Shown: positions 7,532-17,600 of the stretch, one piece after another
Position numbering within the stretch: position 1 is the stretch's first letter
How the letters are laid out: each line of letters begins with the position of its first letter
NCBI GenBank assembly: GCA_021295655.1
Contig: JAGWBX010000006.1
Span: 1-58,226, forward strand
Reading direction: 5' to 3'
Length of the DNA stretch: 58,226 nucleotides
From: Candidatus Latescibacterota bacterium
GTDB taxonomy: Bacteria; Latescibacterota; UBA2968; GCA-2709665
Made by a program: the position numbers and the translations under genes
Notes under the pieces: generated by a model
Database searches by the model: none
What the model was told of the DNA's origin: nothing
Seen by the model: only the letters and a program-made list of their open reading frames with translations

Positions 7532-8926
7532 ATGCACGTGACCATCGCCGGCGGGGGGATTGCCGGACTGGCAACGGCCTTCTATCTGCAGGAGAAGGCC
7601 GAATTGCACGGCATCGAGTTGGCGTATACGCTGGCTGAGGCCACGGGGCGATGGGGCGGGGAAATCCTGACCGAGCGGATCGACGGGTTCACCATCGAGG
7701 GTGGGCCCGATTTGCTTTTAACGCGAAAACCCTGGGGAATCGGGCTCTGCCTCGACCTGGGGCTCGAGGGCCGCTTGATTGCGCCGAACGAGGAACGGCG
7801 GAAGACGTTCCTGGCGCAGGGGCGACGCCTGGTCCCATTTCCCGAAGACTTCACCCTGGTGCCGACAAGCTTCATGCCGATTGCGCGCTCGCGGCTTTTC
7901 TCGGTACGCGGCAAACTGCGGATGGGGATGGACCGGTTCGTCCCGCCCCGCAACGCCACGGACGACGAGAGCCTGGCGTCATTTGTCCGCCGGCGCCTGG
8001 GACAGGAGGCCCTGGATAAGATCGGAGGACCCATGCTGGCGGGCATCCACGGGGCGGACCCCGAGCGGCTGAGCCTGCTGGCCACGTTTCCGCAATTTGC
8101 GGAAATGGAGCGCAAGTACGGCAGCCTGATCAAAGCGGTGCGTGCCAGCCGGAATCAACGCGGGCCTTCAGGTGACGCCGGGAAGGCGCCGCCGATGTTC
8201 CAGACACTGATCGGGGGGCTTGGAGAACTCGTTGAGGCGATCGTAAACCGGCTGCGGGGCGACCTGCGAACGAACTGTCCGGTGACGGGTCTGGCGGGGC
8301 TCGAACGCGGATTCGAGGTACCGCTGGATGGGGGGGTGCTGAAACCCGACGCCGTCGTGCTGGCCGCGCCGGCGTTCGTGGCGGCCGATCTGCTGGACGG
8401 TATCGCACCGCTTCTGTCGGCCAGGCTCAGGCAGATCCGGTACGTGTCCTCGGGGACGGTGTCTCTCGCGTACAGAAAGGCGGAGGTCCTGACCCAGCAT
8501 GACCTGAACGGGTTCGGATTCCTGGTTCCTGAATCCGAAGGCCGCCGTATAACGGGATGCACCTGGGTGTCGTCAAAGCTCAACCACCGGGCGCCCGATA
8601 ACGGCGTGCTGATCAGAGGATTTGTGGGTAGAGACGAACAGGAAGACGCGGTGGCGATGCCCGACGAGACGCTCGCGCGCGCCGTACGTGAAGATCTTGA
8701 ACACGTGATGGGGCTGACCGCCGAGCCGTTGTTCTCCCGGGTTCACCGCTGGCGGAAAGGCAGGCCGCAGTTCGACGTGGGACATCTGGACCGGGTTGCC
8801 GAAATGGAATTGCTCGCGTGCGAACATCCGGGACTTTATCTCACGGGCAGCGCCTTTCGCGGATCCTCGGTACCCGACTGCGTCAGACAGGCGATGCAAA
8901 CCGCCGACCGGATTCTGGGTCTGTAA
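7532..8926 (+). CDS. hemY: protoporphyrinogen / coproporphyrinogen oxidase (FAD, oxygen-dependent type)
   Basis: A 464-residue flavoprotein with an N-terminal dinucleotide-binding fold ([15 protein letters not shown], residues about 5-19) and the family glycine-rich segment [23 protein letters not shown]. The C-terminus [20 protein letters not shown] is the second FAD-binding motif of this family. It performs the six-electron oxidation of protoporphyrinogen IX or, in the coproporphyrin-dependent route, coproporphyrinogen III. The gene order hemE-hemH-hemY is the one known from Bacillus-type haem operons. Its leader is repeat R1, whose GGGG lies 5 bases from ATG 7532. Confidence 0.92.
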   Translation: MHVTIAGGGIAGLATAFYLQEKAELHGIELAYTLAEATGRWGGEILTERIDGFTIEGGPDLLLTRKPWGIGLCLDLGLEGRLIAPNEERRKTFLAQGRRLVPFPEDFTLVPTSFMPIARSRLFSVRGKLRMGMDRFVPPRNATDDESLASFVRRRLGQEALDKIGGPMLAGIHGADPERLSLLATFPQFAEMERKYGSLIKAVRASRNQRGPSGDAGKAPPMFQTLIGGLGELVEAIVNRLRGDLRTNCPVTGLAGLERGFEVPLDGGVLKPDAVVLAAPAFVAADLLDGIAPLLSARLRQIRYVSSGTVSLAYRKAEVLTQHDLNGFGFLVPESEGRRITGCTWVSSKLNHRAPDNGVLIRGFVGRDEQEDAVAMPDETLARAVREDLEHVMGLTAEPLFSRVHRWRKGRPQFDVGHLDRVAEMELLACEHPGLYLTGSAFRGSSVPDCVRQAMQTADRILGL

Positions 8927-8928
8927 CG

Positions 8929-8957
8929 CCCGCCGGACAGGCGACTCAGCCGGCGGG
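8929..8957. terminator. bidirectional hairpin between hemY and serS
   Basis: CCCGCCGG (8929-8936) pairs with CCGGCGGG (8950-8957) around a 13-base loop. It begins 2 bases after the hemY stop and overlaps the last codons of serS. There is no strong T-run, so termination is plausible but not certain. Confidence 0.4.
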
Positions 8958-10232
8958 TTCCAGGATTTCCTGGCCGCCCATATACGGCCGGAGTACTTCA
9001 GGAATGATTGCCGAGCCGTCTGGTCGCTGGGTCTGTTCAACAATGGCGGGAATCAGACGGCTGGTTGCCAGGCCGGAGGCGTTGAGCGTGTGTACGAATT
9101 CATTCCGCCCGGTCTCAATGCGTTTGAACCGGATGCGGCCGCGCCGTGACTGATAGTCGTTCGCGTTGGATGCCGAGCTGACTTCCTTGTATTCTCCCAT
9201 GCTCGGAATCCAGATCTCAATGTCGTACGTCTTTGCCATGGCCGCGCTGGCGTCCTGGGCCGCCAGTTTGGAAACCCGGTGATGTAACTCGAGGCCCTTA
9301 ACCAAACGTTCCGCTTTTGCGATCAGTTCTTCCAGAGCCCGGCCCGAGTCTTCAGGTCGCGTAAACTGGAAGATTTCAACCTTGTTGAACTGGTGCCCTC
9401 GTATCATGCCGCGTTCCTGAGCCCGATAACTGCCGGCCTCCCGGCGGTAGCAGGGGGTGTAGGAAAAGTATTTCCGCGGCAGGTCGGCCTCGGGAAGGAT
9501 TTCGTCCCGATGGAAATTGATCAATGCGGTCTCCGACGTCGGCAGCAGAAACCGGGACTCCTTTTCGCTCTCCCACTTCAGATGAAACACGTCGTCGGCG
9601 AACTTTGGAAACTGGCCGGCCGTGTAACCGCAGTCATAGGTGAGCAGGTGCGGCGGCAGCACGAATTCGTAGCCGTCGGTAAGATGCGCCTCGACGAAGT
9701 AGTTCAGGAGCGCCCATTCCAGGCGGGCGCCGTCGCCCCGATAGAGCCAGAAGCCCGCGCCGCCCATTTTCACCCCTCTCTCGTAGTCGATCAGCCCGAG
9801 CGAGGTAACAAGGTCAACGTGGTCTCTGGCTCCTTCCGCCAACTCCGGCCTTTCGCCCCAGACTCGAACGACCTCGTTGCTTTCCTTCCCTCCCGGAGGG
9901 ACGTCGTCCGCCGGAATATTGGGCAGTTCCTCCAGAAAGCTCCGGATACGGTGTTCGAATTCAGACAGTTCCGCCTCAAGGGTCCGGATGTTTCCCGAAA
10001 CCGACTTCATTTCATTCTGGATATCGGCCGTGTCCCTGCCCGCCTTCTTCATCTGTGGAATCTGAGCGGAGACCCTGTTTCGTCGTTCGCGCAGGCCCCC
10101 GACCCGGGCGATAAGGGCCCTCCGTTCCTGGTCCCACTGGAGTAAATCCGCAAAATCCACCGCGTCCATGCGTTTCAACAGCGCCTGCCTGACGCGCCCG
10201 GGATCCTCCCGAATCCGGTTCAGATCCAGCAT
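8946..10232 (-). CDS. serS: seryl-tRNA synthetase
   Basis: A 428-residue class II synthetase that charges tRNA-Ser (and tRNA-Sec where present). It starts with the family opening MLDLNRIREDPGRVRQAL and an N-terminal tRNA-binding coiled coil at residues about 30-105. Motif 2 reads PCYRREAGSYRAQERGMIRG and motif 3 contains NASGLATSRLIPAIVE. The serine-recognition segment LPTSETALINFH is present. Its length equals the bacterial norm. It is transcribed against the hem genes. No T-box leader was seen upstream. Confidence 0.96.
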   Translation of the reverse strand: MLDLNRIREDPGRVRQALLKRMDAVDFADLLQWDQERRALIARVGGLRERRNRVSAQIPQMKKAGRDTADIQNEMKSVSGNIRTLEAELSEFEHRIRSFLEELPNIPADDVPPGGKESNEVVRVWGERPELAEGARDHVDLVTSLGLIDYERGVKMGGAGFWLYRGDGARLEWALLNYFVEAHLTDGYEFVLPPHLLTYDCGYTAGQFPKFADDVFHLKWESEKESRFLLPTSETALINFHRDEILPEADLPRKYFSYTPCYRREAGSYRAQERGMIRGHQFNKVEIFQFTRPEDSGRALEELIAKAERLVKGLELHHRVSKLAAQDASAAMAKTYDIEIWIPSMGEYKEVSSASNANDYQSRRGRIRFKRIETGRNEFVHTLNASGLATSRLIPAIVEQTQRPDGSAIIPEVLRPYMGGQEILEPAG

Positions 10233-10380
10233 ATGGTTACCGCCTCCCTATGTTGCTTGCACTGCTTGCGCTGCGCCTGTCGAAATGTCGAAACGTCCGT
10301 GTTACCGCTCCCATGGGTTGGAACTTTCGCCACACCCAAACGTCCCTTTTTCACCTGCCCTTTTTCGAGAATCGGGTAGA

Positions 10381-10476
10381 GGGGAGACGGAAGTCGGTAG
10401 ATGAAATCTTCGCCCGGTATGTAATTCCTCCTTGCCTCCGGCACGAGAAGAAGCCTCACGAGGCAGGCAATCTCCA
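10381..10476 (-). repeat. dispersed repeat R2, copy C
   Basis: Read on the minus strand it runs GATTGCCTGCCTCGTGAGG, then GTGCCGGAGGCAAGGAGGAA, then TTTCATCTACCG, and ends CCGTCTCCCC. Each block has a counterpart in the copies at 22025-22143 and 31961-32197. This is the most diverged of the three. Confidence 0.65.
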
Positions 10477-10664
10477 GGCTCCCGGCTTACGTCGTCCCGC
10501 CTTTAGCCGGCAGCCGTTTTCAATGCACTGGCGGATTTCGCCTGATTTTTCACACGGTGTGGTGTAATTGAACACATTGTGCTGCCCCTGGCCGCCTTCC
10601 GATATCAACCTGTGAACGAAAAACGCCCACAACTGGCTGAATTAACGAATTTGAGGACGCTGTT

Positions 10665-10694
10665 TTGGATTTCTGGCACGATATTCGCTATATT
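10665..10694 (+). promoter_or_regulatory. promoter of the 56-aa orphan gene
   Basis: TTGGAT (10665-10670), an 18-base spacer, then TATATT (10689-10694), in an AT-rich stretch that stands out from its surroundings. The start codon lies 59 bases downstream. Confidence 0.5.
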
Positions 10695-10753
10695 ATGGCG
10701 AATGAAAACACACCAATGTCTTTCTGCCACCCCTTTACATGCGAGGTCCCCAA

Positions 10754-10924
10754 ATGGCTCTTAATACAGCACTGAATCCGCGCGACCGCATGGCGTTTCT
10801 GGCACTCTATTATGCGATCAAGGGAAACGAGAAGCGATCGGAACAGTTGCGGCGCGTGGTACGCCGGCACGATCAGGCCGTGATGGGTCGGCCGCAGGTC
10901 CACGGAATGCCAATGGCATATTGA
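10754..10924 (+). CDS. small orphan protein (56 aa)
   Basis: A 56-residue, strongly basic protein starting MALNTALNPRDRMAFLALYY and containing KRSEQLRRVVRRH. It has no signal peptide or membrane segment; the first 40 residues look like one or two amphipathic helices. I do not recognise it. The case for a real gene is contextual: a promoter-like element 60 bases upstream, GAGGT 7 bases before ATG 10754, and a 13-bp perfect terminator 40 bases after the stop. These make a self-contained transcription unit of about 300 bases. It could instead be a small RNA with an incidental reading frame. Confidence 0.6.
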   Translation: MALNTALNPRDRMAFLALYYAIKGNEKRSEQLRRVVRRHDQAVMGRPQVHGMPMAY

Positions 10925-10964
10925 ACTGCAGGACTGCAACTCTATCTGCGCCGGTATCTCATAA

Positions 10965-11000
10965 GCGACAGGCCATGCGTCATGGCCTGTCGCCTTTTTT
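10965..11000 (+). terminator. very strong intrinsic terminator
   Basis: A 13-bp perfect stem (GCGACAGGCCATG / CATGGCCTGTCGC) with a three-base CGT loop, followed by C and six T residues. It closes the small orphan gene unit. It also lies just beyond the 3' end of the glycosyltransferase on the other strand, where the T-run is absent. Confidence 0.92.
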
Positions 11001-11038
11001 ATCCAGGCTCCGGCCCGGTTTTTCCGGCGCGAACACTG

Positions 11039-12019
11039 CTACGCAAGGACTTTTCGTACGTTGTATTTTTCGTTTGGAAGTGTCTGCCGCGTGATCATGT
11101 CCGCCAGGAGGCCGGTACAAAGGAACTGAACGCCCAGCACGGACAGAAGGATGCCCAGAAAGAGAAGCGGATGCCGGTGCTGAATGGTTCCCGTCCGGAG
11201 CCACAACGCAGCAATGAAGCCGTTTATGCCAACACCGACCGCGCTCAATACGATACCGATGGTGCCGAACAGGTGCAACGGACGCCCGATATATCGTCCC
11301 AGGTACATGACGGTAAGCAGGTCGAGGAATCCTTTGAGCAGACGTGTCCACCCGTACTTCGTCACACCGAAACGGCGGGGGCGGTGCTGTATGACGATTT
11401 CGTCGACGCGGTAGCCTTCCATGTGGGCCAGAACGGGGATGTACCGATGGAGTTCCCCGTATATCTTGATGTCTCGAACCACTTCGCCTCGGAAGGCCTT
11501 GAGGCCGCAGTTGAAATCGTGGATCGGAATGCCTGAAATCCGGCCGGTGACCCAATTGAAGAACCTGGAAGGAATGGTCTTGCTGAGGGGATCGAAGCGC
11601 TTCTTCTTCCATCCTGAAACCAGGTCGACGCCACCCTCGATCTTTTCGATCAGCCGGGGAATTTCCGCCGGATCGTCCTGAAGGTCGGCATCCATGGTGA
11701 TGATCGTCCGGCCCGCCGCCGCATCGAATCCCGCAACGTAAGCCGCGGCTTTGCCGAAGTTACGGCGGAACTGAATGACTTTGACGTCGTCGTGGACGTC
11801 GTGGAGTTCCTCCAGAACCCCCATGGAGCCATCGGTACTGCCATCGTCTATGAAAATCGTCTCGAAACGGCGTCCGGTTGCCGACATCGTCTCCCGAACT
11901 TGCTCCATCAGCGGACGGAGGCTCTCCACCTCGTTCAGAAGCGGTATGACAATGGAGACGTCAACGGCCCCCGCGGCCGGGATATTGGATTCAGCTGGCG
12001 GTTCGGTATGCGTATTCAT
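11039..12019 (-). CDS. family 2 glycosyltransferase with two C-terminal membrane helices (polyprenyl-phosphate sugar transferase type)
   Basis: A 326-residue GT-A enzyme. The nucleotide-sugar site is visible as VSIVIPLLNE, IFIDDGSTDGS and the metal-binding TMDADLQDDP. The segment SGWKKKRFDPLSKTIPSRFF and then DFNCGLKAFRGEV are typical of the dolichol-phosphate mannosyltransferase / GtrB group. Two hydrophobic helices (LFGTIGIVLSAVGVGINGF and FLGILLSVLGVQFLCTGLLA) anchor it in the membrane. Such enzymes move a sugar from UDP or GDP to undecaprenyl phosphate for later use outside the membrane. The acceptor and the sugar are not identifiable. It lies 107 bases downstream of pbpC on the same strand. 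Confidence 0.85.
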   Translation of the reverse strand: MNTHTEPPAESNIPAAGAVDVSIVIPLLNEVESLRPLMEQVRETMSATGRRFETIFIDDGSTDGSMGVLEELHDVHDDVKVIQFRRNFGKAAAYVAGFDAAAGRTIITMDADLQDDPAEIPRLIEKIEGGVDLVSGWKKKRFDPLSKTIPSRFFNWVTGRISGIPIHDFNCGLKAFRGEVVRDIKIYGELHRYIPVLAHMEGYRVDEIVIQHRPRRFGVTKYGWTRLLKGFLDLLTVMYLGRYIGRPLHLFGTIGIVLSAVGVGINGFIAALWLRTGTIQHRHPLLFLGILLSVLGVQFLCTGLLADMITRQTLPNEKYNVRKVLA

Positions 12020-12126
12020 AGTCTCTGGCGTTTGGTCCAGGAAACATCTCGCCTTTCACTTCCTGCCGCTTCCCAAGATAGCAAAGCGGGACCTGGTTTT
12101 CAAGTCCCGTGTCGCAACGTTGATGA

Positions 12127-14532
12127 TTAAGGGGAAGCGGAAGTCTCTGACATTCGCGAATGATTCCCGTCAACGAAGAAGCGTTTCTTGTCCCTGTTTC
12201 CAGTCTCGTCCACGACATTGAGTGTGTGCCATCCCCTTCCGAGTTCCGCTGCTTTGACGTGCCGCCCGCGACTGCTGCCCAGGTACCGGTCATCCAGGTA
12301 CCAATACAGGACGCGGTTCTTCTCCCTGTGAGCCACCCGCATCGCGATCTTCTGCCGCGCGCCGCCAAAGTCCCTCGGCAACCATAGCCTGGCGTTCTGA
12401 TGCGGATAGACGATCTTCATCGGATCGGACCCGGATCCGGCCCGGCAATCCGGATTGTGCGGCGGAACCATGCCCGGAACCGGCCCCCGTTCACGCAGAT
12501 GTTGCGCGACGTCTGCCGGAAAGACGAGCCGACTTACAGGACGGCGGTCCCCCGTTTCCCAGCACAGCGAACACACGCGATGGCCCCCGTCCAGCGTCAC
12601 CTGAAAGGTTCGGTGATAAGGACAGGTCCGGAGTGGCCTCATATGCAGCGGCGCTTCCACGGAAACCTGGCGTTCGCAATGCGGGCCCGCCCGGAATCCG
12701 GTATCCGCGCACAGCTTAAGCCGACGCAGGTCGGAAACCGGCGCTTCGATCCAGGCGTGTTCGCGTTGCTTCGGCAGGATGTTGAACAGGTCGAACAGGA
12801 GAGGCGCGGCCGAACTCGCGCCCGTAAGGTTCGCATTCCCACGACCGCCGAAATTGCCAACCCATACCGCCACCGTCCATTCGGGGCTTACGCCGATCGC
12901 CCAGGCGTCCCGCTTCCCGTAGCTTGTACCCGTCTTCCACGCAATCGGCCACTGGTTCTGGTACTGATGCCAGTAATATTCCACGCCAGGCCGCTTGAGG
13001 TCTCGAAGCATGTTGAGTGTCAGGTAACAGGCGCCCGGACTGATGAGCGCCGGCCCTTCCGGGGCGGGCGTCCCTGCAAGCACCCTGAGTGGACTGAAAC
13101 GGCCGCCGTCGGCCAGTGCGCGGTAGCAGTGCGTCATGTCCCACAGGCTGACTTCCACGCCGCCGAGAATCATCGGCAGACCGTAATCGCCGGTAGACCG
13201 GAAAAGCGTCGTCAGCCCGGCGGATTTCAGAAAGCGGTAGAACAGATCCATCCCGTACGCGTCCAGCAACCGGACCGCGGGCACGTTCAGGGAACGGACA
13301 AGCGCCTCCTTTGCCGCCACCAGACCGGCGAAGGTCCCATCGGCGTTTCCCGGGGAAAAAGCGCCGTAGTGGGTGGGAAGATCCCGGAGCCGCGTTTGGG
13401 GCAACAAATGGCCCTGGTCGATGCTCAGGGCGTACAGAAACGGTTTGAGCAGAGATCCGGACGACCGCGCGGCCGCAACGCCGTCCACCTGGCCCTGGTT
13501 ACGGTTGTCGAAGAATCCCTGGGATCCAACGTACGCGCGCACCTTCCCTGTTCGGGTATCGGCCACCAGTGCGGCGCCGTTCCGGATGCCCAACTGCCTC
13601 AAAAACGCCGCGTGTCGATTGACGAGCGCCGCGCTTTTTCTTTGAATATCCCGATAGAGGGTGGTCCTTATGTACGTATTCCCGTGCCGCGACGCCAGCC
13701 GCCGCGCCAGATGCGGCGCGTCCATCGGCAGCGGCCTGGCGCCGTCAGGGACCCTTTCCAGCCTCGCCAGGCCGAAGGTTTCGGCGTCGATCACGCCTTC
13801 GTTGCGCAGCCGGTTCAGAAGCCGGTTGCGCCTGAACCGCAACGCTTCCGGGTCGGCCAGAGGCGATATCAGCCCGGGTGCATTCGGAAGCACCGCCAGC
13901 GTGGCGGCCTCTGCCCAGGTCAGCCGTTCGGGCGATTTGCCGAAATACCGCTGCGCAGCCGCACGGTAGCCGACAATATTGCCGCCATAGGGCGCGTGGT
14001 CCAGGTAGACGTTCAGGATCTGTTTCTTGTCATAATGGCGTTCGATCTTCAATGCCTGGAGCATCTCAAGGGCTTTGTTGAGATAGGTCCTTCTCCCGGG
14101 TGACGCCATCCGGGCAACCTGCATCGTCAGCGTACTCGCGCCGCTGACGACCGCCCCGGAACGGACATTCTGATAGACGGCACGGAGCAGCGCCAGTGGA
14201 TCCACGCCGGGATGCCTGTAAAAGCGACGGTCCTCGAAAAAGAGCACCGCCTGCTCCAGGGCGGGCGGAACGTCGGCGTTCGGACGGTGGGGAAAACACC
14301 ACTGTTCGTCGCCATTCAGGAACATCCGCAGGATCCGCCCCCGCTGGTCCAGTACCACCGTGCTGTAGTCAGGCTCAAAAAGCGGATCCGGCAGGGGAAT
14401 CGATACGTAGAGCACCACGGGGAGGAGTAGCAGAACAAGAAACATCCCCATCTTTGCGCGCCCGAGACTTGCAGGAAGGGTCCCGCGACGCTTTTTTCCC
14501 CCGGGCGCTATCCGCCTCCGCTTCCGAAACAT
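12127..14532 (-). CDS. pbpC: penicillin-binding protein 1C (bifunctional transglycosylase/transpeptidase)
   Basis: A class A PBP of the 1C subgroup, 801 residues. An N-terminal basic stretch and one membrane helix (FLVLLLLPVVLYVSI) are followed by the GT51 domain with Glu100 in VLFFEDRRFYRHPGVDP. The transpeptidase domain has Ser360 in SLLKPF, SLN in VRSLNVPAVRL and Lys533 in WKTGTSYGKRD. A C-terminal BiPBP_C domain follows. ATG 14532 gives MFRKRRRIA; a TTG at 14574 would add 14 residues. The partner alpha-2-macroglobulin lies 123 bases upstream on the same strand, the classical yfhM-pbpC arrangement. Confidence 0.94.
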   Translation of the reverse strand: MFRKRRRIAPGGKKRRGTLPASLGRAKMGMFLVLLLLPVVLYVSIPLPDPLFEPDYSTVVLDQRGRILRMFLNGDEQWCFPHRPNADVPPALEQAVLFFEDRRFYRHPGVDPLALLRAVYQNVRSGAVVSGASTLTMQVARMASPGRRTYLNKALEMLQALKIERHYDKKQILNVYLDHAPYGGNIVGYRAAAQRYFGKSPERLTWAEAATLAVLPNAPGLISPLADPEALRFRRNRLLNRLRNEGVIDAETFGLARLERVPDGARPLPMDAPHLARRLASRHGNTYIRTTLYRDIQRKSAALVNRHAAFLRQLGIRNGAALVADTRTGKVRAYVGSQGFFDNRNQGQVDGVAAARSSGSLLKPFLYALSIDQGHLLPQTRLRDLPTHYGAFSPGNADGTFAGLVAAKEALVRSLNVPAVRLLDAYGMDLFYRFLKSAGLTTLFRSTGDYGLPMILGGVEVSLWDMTHCYRALADGGRFSPLRVLAGTPAPEGPALISPGACYLTLNMLRDLKRPGVEYYWHQYQNQWPIAWKTGTSYGKRDAWAIGVSPEWTVAVWVGNFGGRGNANLTGASSAAPLLFDLFNILPKQREHAWIEAPVSDLRRLKLCADTGFRAGPHCERQVSVEAPLHMRPLRTCPYHRTFQVTLDGGHRVCSLCWETGDRRPVSRLVFPADVAQHLRERGPVPGMVPPHNPDCRAGSGSDPMKIVYPHQNARLWLPRDFGGARQKIAMRVAHREKNRVLYWYLDDRYLGSSRGRHVKAAELGRGWHTLNVVDETGNRDKKRFFVDGNHSRMSETSASP

Positions 14533-14655
14533 AGTTGCAACCCCTGGAAACGCCGGTCGCCCCCACAAAACCAAACACCTCGGCCGAATACAGGCGATCT
14601 GTTTATAGAACTGAACCTGAACTGCCGGCAGGAATCAGGACGATCCGGCTGTGCT

Positions 14656-17600
14656 CTATCTCTGCTTGACCACAACCCGTTTTCCGGCTGCGGTTGCCCG
14701 GTAGGATCGATCGTACATCGCTTCAACAACCGTTGCGGGCAGCCTGAATGACCCTGCTGTAACGGCGTTCAAGCGGACCACGAAATCCAGATCCCTCCGG
14801 CTCTTGAAATCGAAAAACCACATGATCCGGTCGTCGCGTGCATCCATGTATTCCTCGAGGTTCAGATTCAGCCGCTTCGTCCATTTCGGCGCCGTCCGAT
14901 CGGACAGACGCGGTGTGTCTATTTCCCAGCCCGCGGGAAGCACCTGGACCAGCGCCAGCTCTTCAACGTCTCGCGCGACGGCCAGATTGCGCACGCGAAA
15001 ATGCCCCCAGAAGTTCTCGCCCTGAGACAGTTCGGCCGGATTGACCGGCAGCCCTTCGTCGCTGAGCCAGGCCACCTTCAGCGCCAGCTTGCTGGCGGTA
15101 TCTCCCTCATCGTCGGTAAGTGGAACGCCGTCCCAGTCCAGGGTTGCAAATGCCCTCCTGACGGTCGACGTCGAATCCAGCGTCACGGCTGTTTCCTGCC
15201 CGAAGCCCTCTTCAATTTCAACGTGAAAGGCCGGCCGATCCGTCTCAAACGGCACCTCCCGTCCGTCCGGAAGGTGGATCGTGCCCGCGATTACGGACGG
15301 GCCCTCCTCTTCGTTGTCGAGAGAACGAACGTATTTGCCCAGAGAAAGCAACATAAACCCGGTGGTCTGGGTGCTGTACCATTTCTGCGACGCGAGCGCC
15401 AGGCCCAGCTCTTTGGCGACCTCGTCCGCCTCCGACCAGCGTTCGAACATGACCAGCGTATTCAGAATGATCGCCAGGTCCCGCATGCCTGAGCCGTAGG
15501 TGCCGCCCGATTCGTTGTAGTCTTCCACCCGCTTTCCGGCCGGGATGAGGATCTGCGCGGCGGTCCGCTCCACGCCGGCCAGGTGATACGCCGCTGCCAG
15601 CAGCCACTTCTGGGTATCGTTCATGTCGTTGAGCCCGGTCTCCTTCAGCAGATTCATCGGCCCGATCTGGTATTCGCCGGCCAGCGCCAGGAGATAGACG
15701 CGATAGACCCGTGCCATCAAACCGTCCTTAACCGTTAGCGATCGGGATTTTTCGTATCGTATCCAATTCGCCATCAGGTCCTGTGGCACGTGGTATCCCA
15801 ATTTGGCCGCTTCGATCAGAAAATGGCCCGAGTACAGGGAACCCCAGGTTGAGACAGAGTTGGCGCCCGGCCAGTAGGCGAACCCGCCGGAGGCAAGCTT
15901 GAATTTCCTCAACTTGCGGATCGCCGAATTGATGAACCGGTCGATTTGGACCGTTGCGTCTCCGGCATACTTCACGCCTTCCAGGAAGGTGCTCAGGTAC
16001 AGCAGTGGAAACGCGGTCGAAACCGTTTGCTCGATACAGCCGTACGGAAAGTGTACCAGCCGGAGCAGCCTGTGGGTCATTCCGAAGTCGGGATGCCGGC
16101 GCACAACCAACCGGGCGCGATTGGTACCCGGCAGCCCTCCGTCCGGGACCGCAAAACGGACCCGCTCACCGGGGCGGATATCCTGTTCCTGTGCGGCGTA
16201 GATTCTGGGTGACGGCGGCCGCACGTTCAGAACGGTCTCATGGTCGGCGGCGACGTCCGGCGCCTCCGCCGCGACGACCACCCTGGCCTGCCCCACCGCA
16301 GACGCCGCCTGAAGCGTAAACGAAACCTCCTGCTCGCCCGAAGTGGAGAAGTCCATTTCCTGCCGCGCCGGGCCGACAACCGAAACCGGACCCTCGTGGT
16401 TTATTGAAACGGCGGTCGGTCCGATACTGTCGACCATCGCGAATACCGTTACGGGAACGGTGATACGGTCCCCCGGCCCAAGCACGCGGGGCAGTGTGGG
16501 CATCACCATCAGATCGGTCTTCACCGGAACGGACGTCTCCGCCTTGCCGTAACGTCCGCCGCTGGCGGAAACGGCCATCACCCGCACCGAACCCGTGTAG
16601 TCGGGCATTTCGAAATCAACGGCGGCCCTGCCCTGTGCGTCGGTTTCGATCGGCCCCTTGAACAGCGCTACCGCCTTGAACCGCTTCCCGCGTTCCGGCT
16701 CCAGCTGGGAGGCCCTGTACGCGAATCCGCCCCCCACTGCAAAGGTCTTGAAGACGTCCCCCTTGTTGGCGCCGATGACGTGGGAATACACGTCGTGCGT
16801 CACCACACCCAGGCGACGCTTCCTGTAAAACGACTGCCACGCGTCCGGTGTGGCGAACCCGGTGAGCGCCAGCAGACCCTCGTCAACCACGGCCAGCGTG
16901 AACTGCGCCGGCTCTCCATCGCCCGTTTCAACGAGAACCTGAAACGGAAACTCGGGCTTGAATTCGCCCGGCATGCGGAGGGTGATCTCCTGGCGGGTCC
17001 GGGGATCGCTCACATTGAGCGGAACCACGCCGTACAGACGAATCGGTCGATCGTTCATCGTCTGGGAGTACGGCTGGACGACCGAGACACAAACGTATGC
17101 GGTCGGCGCCATATCCCGCGTGATGGGCACCGGTACCCGAAACTCGTCCGGTCGACCGTCCGGTTCGTACCAACGGGTCCGCAGAATCCGGCTGTCCTGT
17201 TCCACCGAGACCAGAATCGCGCCCTGTCGAGGCGCGGGAAACGTCACCAGCGCGGAATCGCCGGGGGCATAGGCCTTCCTGTCGGTCTTGAGCGCCAGCA
17301 TGCCCGCGGTTTTCGGATCGGCCTGTGCTTCGCCCCAGGGATAGGCGCGCATGAAGAAAGCGGCGGTATGGCCGTCCGCATCCTTCACTTCGATCAGATA
17401 CTCGCCCCGTTGTTCGGGCGTAAACACCAGCGACACGGGCGCCGCGTGTGAAAAAAGCGAGCCGCCCTCGATCTGTTCCGTGTACCGGTCCGTTTTGAAC
17501 TTGAGGCGAAACTGATCGCGGCTTTCGAATTCCCACCACCAGTGTGAAGTGCTTCTGTAAATGCGGTATTCAAGCGGCAGACCCGGCGCCGCCTCACCCT

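Larger units (their letters stand above)
10233..10753. other. intergenic region between serS and the small orphan gene
   Basis: About 520 bases without a supportable gene. It contains the leader of serS, a copy of repeat R2 in minus orientation (10381-10476) and the promoter of the downstream small gene (10665-10694). Short open frames here coincide with the repeat and are not credible. Confidence 0.6.

Noticed and set aside
10233..10480. T-box or other riboswitch upstream of serS
   Set aside because: No T-box antiterminator sequence (TGGNACCGCG or its complement) is present; the similarity to other loci is explained by repeat R2.
12400..14103. Long plus-strand open frame opposite pbpC
   Set aside because: The minus strand carries all PBP catalytic motifs; the plus frame has no recognisable domain.
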